Below are positions 26,770 through 37,500 of a stretch of 37,500 bases of DNA, in pieces. The translations under genes and the position numbers were made by a program. The DNA lies in assembly GCA_002005505.1 (NCBI GenBank), contig KV908416.1, forward strand, positions 312,341-349,840, given 5' to 3'. Under the pieces are notes generated by a model. It searched no databases. It had not been told where the DNA came from and saw nothing but the letters and a program-made list of their open reading frames with translations. The stretch comes from Botryococcus braunii (lineage: Eukaryota > Chlorophyta > Trebouxiophyceae). Every line of letters begins with the position of its first letter. Position 1 is the first letter of the stretch.

Positions 26770-28861
26770 CAAGGGGGCGCGACCTGACACCGGCCCATTC
26801 ACAAGTGTTGAAGAGCCTAGGATGCCAATTTTCGGTGTTTGTTGCGACATTGCGCATGTATAGCAGGGAGCGTGGTGCTGCTGCTCCCAAGGCGTGTCCC
26901 TTTTTCCAGATGCTATGCTCTCTGCGAATTTCGGGTACGCGTCTGTGGTGTGAAGAAAGCTGGACAAGCCACTCTGTGGGGAGTTTCATGGAAAACTCCA
27001 CCAGTGAGCTGGACATTCCAGAACTAACAGGGGATGGCAATGGTCGATCCCGTGGGGTATCCCTCACGGGCGCGTCCGTCAACCCTTGCTGTTGTACACA
27101 TGTCCGTCAACCTTTGCGGTACGCTGTTGTACCGTTGACTTCCGTGTGAGCAAACTATTGTGGCCCGGGGTGGCCGAAGTGCAGGAAGCCGTTTGAAGCC
27201 CCTGCCATTGCCTGATCCCTACGCCTCCAGATGCGTGAAGGCGCCTAGGGCTTGTCTGGTAATGCGCAATGCAGGCAAAACTAGTCGACGACCACCTAGT
27301 CATGTTTCTTAGAAAAATGTGCTGGCTGGCGGAGTCTGCAGAACTCCTCTGAAAAGTATCCAGGAAACAGCTGTGTGACGAGTCAGCAAAGAGTTGGAAA
27401 GACCACTAAGCGGCCTGGGGAACGTAACGCCATAGGGTGTTTGTTCCGTCAAGAGCCAGGTCAAGAGCGACGACGTTGGCAAGTAGACTAGTCAATTGAC
27501 TTGCAAAAGTTCCAGTGGTATGTTCAAGGAACTGACGTAAAGCGGCTCATTTAGTACGGACAATAATAACAACAGAAACTCAACTCAGCTCTCTCTCCCA
27601 ATGCGGAGGTCTTATCTCGTCCCCCTCCTTGCGAAGGAGACAGAAAGTGTGGGGAGTTTTATTGGCGCAGTCTGGTGAGGCCGTTCGTGGGGCAGTTCTA
27701 AGGGGTTCCATAGCATCTCCTTACTTCATACCTCTCCAGGGTTCAGATTTGCTCGCGTTTTCTAAGCCAGGTTGCGGACTTTGTCACGCCGGCATGTGTG
27801 TGTCCGTTTCCCAACCCAGAGCGGATGAGGGTGTGTTGGGGGAACCCACTTGGGTCGAGCATCCCGACAGCAGCATGCCACGTTGCCGCAAGCACTATTG
27901 TGCAGGGTCTCGTGGCATGGTGTCACACAGAGATTACACGTGTGGCCCTCAATCGCAACTGGAAGATGGAACTCAAACAGTGGGAATGATACATTTCACT
28001 TTTCCTTCAAATTCGTCGTCCTGGGGTTGCGATGCAACAGGCTCATCCAACGGGTGGCCTAGGGAAGGGAACAGGGTAGCAAATTGCTATTCTGGAATCC
28101 TCTTAAAGAGATATTGGAGATCTGGGCAGTTGGGTGTGCGATGGCCTCATTTTCCGCTCGCTATCATGTCGGAGCTGGCATGTTCGTCATGCTGGCTTCG
28201 GATATACGAGAGAGAATTCTCTCTAGTATAGAAACCCAACAGCATACCGTGGATTCTCATAGAGGTTGGCTGGCCGCTGGCACCTGTGTCAGAGGCAGCG
28301 CATGGGCTGGTCTGGAACCCCAGCGCGATTAGTCCAAAGTGTGTGTGATTGTAGCGACACACAACGTGCGACACTGTCTGGTACTGCATGAACGGTGCCT
28401 GGCTTCGTTTTGGTGCAGGGAAGCCACCAAACTTGTCCTACGTTCTAAAATGTAGGACACTGTAGGGTAGTGTGCGTGAAAGGTGGCCAGTTGAGGGGAC
28501 AAGTCCCCCTTGGCTTTGTTAGCGTGCAGATATTTGCGTCGACCCCCAGAACAAATTCCGTCCCTAATGAAGATCTGCGAGTTTGAATGGGCTGTGTATC
28601 CCTCATTCATACTCCTCAGATCTGCGCTCTGTCGCTTTGGCGTTGCTGTCGATGGCTTGGACAGCCACGTGAACATCCACGTGATTCACATTCTGACATC
28701 CTCATTCAGTGGCCCCACTAGGGGCATTGGCACCGCGGTCTTTGATGTCGCCTTCCATCGAACAATTCATCTCAGGCTGATCGGATTAGAGCCATTGTTT
28801 AAATATGTATGTTGTACAGGACCTTCATTGGGCCACAGCTGGTTCACAGGTGCCTCAGCAG

Positions 28862-29243
28862 GCAGAATTTTGCATTTAGTATTCTATCGACCAGAGGGTG
28901 CAATCTCCGCGAAGGAGAGTTTTGCATTCGGTCTTTTCTATAGACCATAGGGTGCAATCTCCACGAAGGAGAGTTTTGCATTCGGTCTTTTCTATAGACC
29001 AGAGGGTGCAATCTCCACGATGGAGAGTTTTGCATTCGGTCTTCTATAGACCAGACGGTGCAATCCCCACGGAGGAGAGTTTTGCATTCGGTCTTTTCTA
29101 TAGGCCAGACGGTGCAATCTCCACGAAGGAGAGTTTTGCATTCGGTCTTTTCTATAGGCCAGACGGTGCAATCTCCACGAAGGAGAGTTTTGCATTCGGT
29201 CTTCTATAGACCAGACGGTGCAATCTCCACGAAGGAGAAAGAT
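28862..29243. repeat. 52/54-bp minisatellite, about seven copies
   Basis: Units start with (C/G)GGTGCAATCTCCACGAAG and contain AGAGTTTTGCATTCGGTC and CTATAGACCAGA. Most are 54 bp; at least two lack a TT and are 52 bp, which shifts the frame between copies. That speaks against a translated repeat. There are no unique spacers, so it is not a CRISPR array. Confidence 0.93.
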
Positions 29244-29757
29244 TGTATTCAACTCTCGGCAAGTTATCCATGTGATGCCACACGCACGCGCAGATCTGGA
29301 TAAAGCAGTGAGGCCCACGCAATTTGTTCAGGACAGGAGCGACGGTTCTGGTTTTCTACTTGTTGAGCCTGCGCAAAGGAGGTTACAGGGTTCTGGTCGG
29401 AACCCAAGCCTTGTGGGAGCTTGTATGCTCTCGTTATGCGAATGAGGAATGGATATGCCATGGTTGTTAGGAAATGGCCTCTGGCCGTGGAGCTTCACCC
29501 GTCTCAGAAAATTCCATTGTTTCAAAGCAGAAGCTTACGATTCTTCAACGTAATCTTTAAGATACGCAATCGTGAGATTTCACGGTCTTTCTCATGAAAC
29601 GGAACCCGGATCCTGCAAGCTGGCAGAGGTTTCGAACCGAGAGGTGCAGGACTCCGAGTTTCATGTCTCAACTTCAAACACGACCTATATATTATATATA
29701 CCTGACCGAAGGCCCCTTTCTGAACCATGGTGTCGTGTTCATGACCATGTACTTTAT

Positions 29758-30106
29758 GACGCTTTACATGGAGTTGCGCTGGCAGAGCCTAGGCTGGTAT
29801 AGCAACGATGCTCGGTGACATAGCGACGTTAGCCCAATTGTTTTGACGGCCTCTGCTGTCGGGGGCTTTGCACTGTCCACTAGAAGGAGTTTTGCCAGGA
29901 CACGTTGCTATGCGTACTAAAAATGTCGCTTTACATGGACTTGCACTGGCAGACTGTAGGCTTCAAAGTCCTGATGGCTCGATGTGGTAGCAACGTTAGC
30001 CCAATTACAAGCAACGTTAGCCCAATTGCTTTAGAGCCTCTGCTGTCGGGGGCTCACCACAATCCAACGATGGGGTCTTGGCCAAGGCACGTTGCTGTTT
30101 GTAATG
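29758..30106. repeat. Degenerate tandem duplication, unit about 170-180 bp
   Basis: Unit 1 (29758-29926) and unit 2 (29927-30106) share in order CGCTTTACATGGA, CTGGCAGA, a TAGCAACG-type block, ACGTTAGCCCAATT, CCTCTGCTGTCGGGGGCT and CACGTTGCT. Unit 2 has an extra internal copy of CAACGTTAGCCCAATT. Confidence 0.85.
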
Positions 30107-30461
30107 ATAAATATTTGCATATGGCGGCGGCATGCCGTCATTCTTTTACAACCCTGTTTTCACTTTTCTTTCAAAACCTTCCGATATTCGCCGCATCGCA
30201 AAATCTGCACGTTTGCAGATGTCTGTTGCGACACCACACTGGATTGAACCGTGCTAGGGTCTGGATGGGTCCACGTCTATGTCTACTGGCATCTTTGGCA
30301 CATACGAGGTAATTGACGCCCGTTCGCAGTGGTGCCAGCAGTGCCGCGTGAGGATTGCAGACAAAATGGGGCTGGACACCCATCTGGACATCCAGATGCA
30401 CGGAAGTCGGGTGGAGCCAGGACAAAAGCCAATGATCACCCTAGCGCATGAGATCTTGAAC

Positions 30462-30524
30462 TCCCCCCCCCCCCCACACACACACACACACACGCACGCA
30501 CCCGTACGCACACACACCCGTACG

Positions 30525-30575
<51 letters not shown>

Positions 30576-30640
30576 GCACGCACGCACGCACCTGTACACA
30601 CACACACAAAGGCATGCACGACACACATACACACACAAAG
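30462..30640. repeat. C-run and (CA)n-rich tract
   Basis: About 14 C, then CA runs mixed with CACG repeats. Confidence 0.95.
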
Positions 30641-31242
30641 GCAAAAGCATGCGTGTCGAAGCCGAGTAAGATCGTGTTGTTAGGCCCACGTGGGATGATG
30701 TGCGTCAGGGATCAGCACTATTATCACGAGGGTATTTCATGTACTCGAATACAACTTGTTTGAGGGTCTGCTTGCCCAGAAACACTCTTTCCAGGCCTTG
30801 GGAGCCCCCTGCCTTGTATTTTAAACATATAAGTGAAGCGTATCCTAACAGCAAACCACGTATTCTATATGCTGTTTCTTGTACCTTGTACAAAGGAGCA
30901 GCACGCATGCGCCTAGTGTTTCTGAACTACCTGCCCAATAATGTGTTATGCGCTTAAAGCACACAACATTACTGGATTATTCCTATTTGCGTGCTGTTAT
31001 ACGCGAGGGCTCAAGCATCACGGTGCTCATGTTGGGCGATCCTGATGGAGTCACTGAAAATCAAAGAGTCCTCAAAAGTACAGTGGGCGATGGACAATTT
31101 TGGTTTCCTCAGGCCATTCAATAAGTATATACCATGTACAAAGTCAGCCTCTTACAAGCAAATGGACGGATTGCAGTGATTACAAGCAGATCTAGGTTGC
31201 TCTATTTCATTCATCGATCCCTGACATGATGACGAAGGACAC

Positions 31243-31569
31243 GTGGGGGATCCGGATCTGGATTCAGGCTGGATCATGGACCTCAAAACATTCCACTCAA
31301 AACTGCAAACACGTGTTTACATCGTTGATGGACATGAACGTATAAAGGTATTGCAAAATGACAGTGATAGGCAACGAATTGCAATGATGTGCATGATTTC
31401 CACCCCAAATCTTGACCCAAACGCGAATATGAAGTTTAAAAAATGGAAAAATATAAAGAGAGAATACTTGCACAACCTGCAGAAGGCGGCACCGACGTCT
31501 CCCGCAGGGGTTCGTCGCATTTACCTCTATGCAACACAGCCCAAGAAAGCACCAGCAGCACACGAGTGA
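31243..31569 (+). CDS. Possible small gene or exon, unidentified
   Basis: An open frame with ATG at 31276 (upstream in-frame GTG at 31243) reads MDLKTFHSKLQTRVYIVDGH, then ERIKVLQND, later a Lys-rich KFKKWKNIKREYL stretch, and ends at TGA 31567-31569. The YIVDGHERI stretch resembles the VDG(H/N)HR motif of ParB/sulfiredoxin-like folds, but one short motif is weak evidence. It is lower in GC than the other exons. It could be a single-exon gene, part of a spliced gene, or a degraded mobile sequence. Confidence 0.28.
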   Translation: MGDPDLDSGWIMDLKTFHSKLQTRVYIVDGHERIKVLQNDSDRQRIAMMCMISTPNLDPNANMKFKKWKNIKREYLHNLQKAAPTSPAGVRRIYLYATQPKKAPAAHE

Positions 31570-32789
31570 CGACAGCAGCCACAGGAACAAGAAGCCACAT
31601 GCCCTGCAGGTGCAATTCCCCCAACGATTCCCAAAGATCGTTTCAACCTTTTGTCGGGCCCCACAAGCGACCACAAGCGATCCTTCCTGCCCTGAGGCAA
31701 AGCCTCACCTATCAAGTTCAAAAAAGATACGTTTTCCGAGAGGGATCTCCAGACCGTCCACTGCTTCCCGAGGGAGGTGGAGAGACGGACAGGAAGGGGG
31801 CTGGGGGAGCCACGTCATTCAAAAAGCAGAGAAGTGGAAGGCAGACGCATCGTAGCCTATCGAGCACAAAATTCGTCTTTGGTCGGCGCCCATCTATGGT
31901 ATCAAGAAACCAAACATGAGGGTCTCTTGAGCACAAGACAATTTCCTTGCTCTTCCTGATCTACCGTTTTTTTACTTGCGCACGGAAGCCAGGAGGATTA
32001 TCGGCTGCCTGATCTGCTTGAAAACCTGACTGTTGCGATGGGCCTTGCAGGCACTTGTACCTTGTTGACACAACTAGGCCTTAAGGCTCCTGTAGGCATG
32101 CGAGCGATGTGCGGAACCCGAGTTGGTGAACATGACACCCTGCTGTGTTATGCATCGGTCAGGAGGGTTAGGGCTGCCCAGCCTGCTTGCTGAGCAGTGC
32201 TCGGTCAGAACCCCTCAATACTCTTTTCCAGCGTAGTCGAGGGAGCTAGGCAGCAGACAGGTTCAGATCGACGCCTGGGAAGTCCAAAATAACTCCCTTT
32301 GCATCGAGCATCCTCCAAAAGTTTGGCCCCATTGAAGTCAAGACATCAAAAAAAGCCGTTCTCCTAACCAGCCGCAACGGCCACTACATCTTTTGACCAC
32401 GTTCACTTCCTCACCTTCCTTACCTTCAACACCCATACCACCCTCAAGATAACCCCCTCTCCCCTGGCGCCCCCTGGCTTTGCGATATCTTGGTTGTTGG
32501 AATCTTTTTTCTTTTTTCTCTTTTTTTTGGGGGGGGGGGGGAGAGGGGATTTAAATCCCGCAGAGAAATCTCTGTCAGCGTACCGCCAAATGTGCTGCGA
32601 TATTCGAGATGGCTTTGGAGAAGTACGCTCTTTCTGCTATTTGGGGCTGCTTTTCTTCAAAGCTGGGGCTGCTCTTCTTCACTTCAGCAATCCGTGCTTG
32701 CAAATGAGGTCCTTCACGTGCGTCTTCACCACGCACACGCTAGGCCAGAAGCAGGGCTCAAGCGTCAAGTTGACGCTCTGGCCAAAGCT

Positions 32790-37127
<4,338 letters not shown>

Positions 37128-37500
37128 CTGAACAGGCACAAGCACGATCCTATTGCAAACATTGGCTAGGGCGCACGGCTGTGGAGAGCGTGAGGGAGAA
37201 CACCCAGGTCTAATAAATGAGCAAGATGCAATAAATCGGTAGCTTGGCATTCATCCGCACTTCCCATCACCTATGTGGGTTCCCTGTCATACAATCCTGT
37301 CCGGGATATCTCCAGATCTTGCCTCCAAAGTGGCAAGAGAGAGGCGGAGGAGGGCGTGGTGGGGGAGAGGGGGGGTGGAGAAAGGAAACACACACAGACA
37401 CACGAGTGCGCGTGCACGCACACGCACAGAGGCACGCACACCCCCCCCCCCCCAACACACACACACAGTGTCAGACAGAGAGAGATAGAAAGGGGGGAGA
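37128..37500. other. Intron or upstream part of the IDE-like gene
   Basis: No M16 motif is visible on the minus strand here. The end of the window holds purine-rich and CA-rich sequence and a C12 run at about 37441. Confidence 0.5.

Larger units (their letters stand above)
24842..32789. other. 8-kb intergenic stretch with repeats, no confident gene
   Basis: Holds a T homopolymer (26740-26765), a 52/54-bp minisatellite (28862-29243), a degenerate 180-bp duplication (29758-30106), a CA tract (30462-30640) and one possible small gene (31243-31569). An open frame of 200 codons (27629-28231) has no recognisable domain and overlaps other open frames, so I leave it unassigned. Confidence 0.5.

Noticed and set aside
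27629..28231. 200-codon open frame on the + strand
   Set aside because: No recognisable domain; a second frame (about 27850-27989) looks equally protein-like, and no splice-consistent model links them. It could be a decayed gene, but I cannot support it.
28862..29243. CRISPR-like repeat array
   Set aside because: The units are contiguous with no unique spacers, and the genome is eukaryotic; it is a minisatellite.

Overview
This is eukaryotic nuclear DNA. It holds parts of three intron-rich protein-coding genes in a setting very rich in microsatellites. The exons are short (about 55-400 bp), end at GT-AG introns and join in frame. The first gene is a sacsin-type protein that ends in a C3HC4 RING finger, an arrangement I know from land plants and green algae. 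That, with a plant-like bZIP basic region, suggests a green-lineage protist or alga, but no rRNA or organelle marker is present, so the organism is inferred and not proven.

Layout. (1) About 650-16401, + strand: the 3' part of a sacsin-like giant gene, at least 12 recognisable exons plus one weak candidate. Its N-terminal part (HSP90-like ATPase repeats) lies upstream of the window. (2) 16402 to about 21155: no gene recognised; a 17-bp inverted repeat just after the sacsin stop and a (GA)n tract. (3) About 21156-24841, + strand: a bZIP transcription factor. The basic region and leucine zipper are split over three exons whose phases and heptad register match exactly. (4) 24842-32789: 8 kb without a confident gene. 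It holds a 52/54-bp minisatellite, a degenerate 180-bp duplication, a CA tract and one possible small gene (31243-31569). (5) 37127-32790, - strand: the C-terminal third (about 350 aa) of an insulin-degrading-enzyme-like M16 metallopeptidase in six exons that chain in perfect phase to the stop codon. Its catalytic N-terminal half lies beyond 37500.

The long (CT)n, (GA)n, (CA)n and (GT)n tracts all fall in introns or between genes. They create many long low-complexity open frames (poly-RE, poly-LS, poly-HT, poly-CV) that should not be called genes. In several introns a CT or GT tract lies just upstream of the 3' splice site.

The genes do not form an operon-like unit. Sacsin (a co-chaperone, here with a putative ubiquitin-ligase tail) and the M16 peptidase both act in proteostasis, but their proximity is probably coincidence. 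I see no CRISPR, prophage, viral or clearly novel defence system. The most interesting points are the unusual gene structure (microsatellite-laden introns, a possible 44-nt intron with a C homopolymer, a triplicated splice acceptor) and an evenly spaced TGACGT cluster. All exon borders were read by eye from splice consensus, frame and family resemblance; none is confirmed by transcript data.
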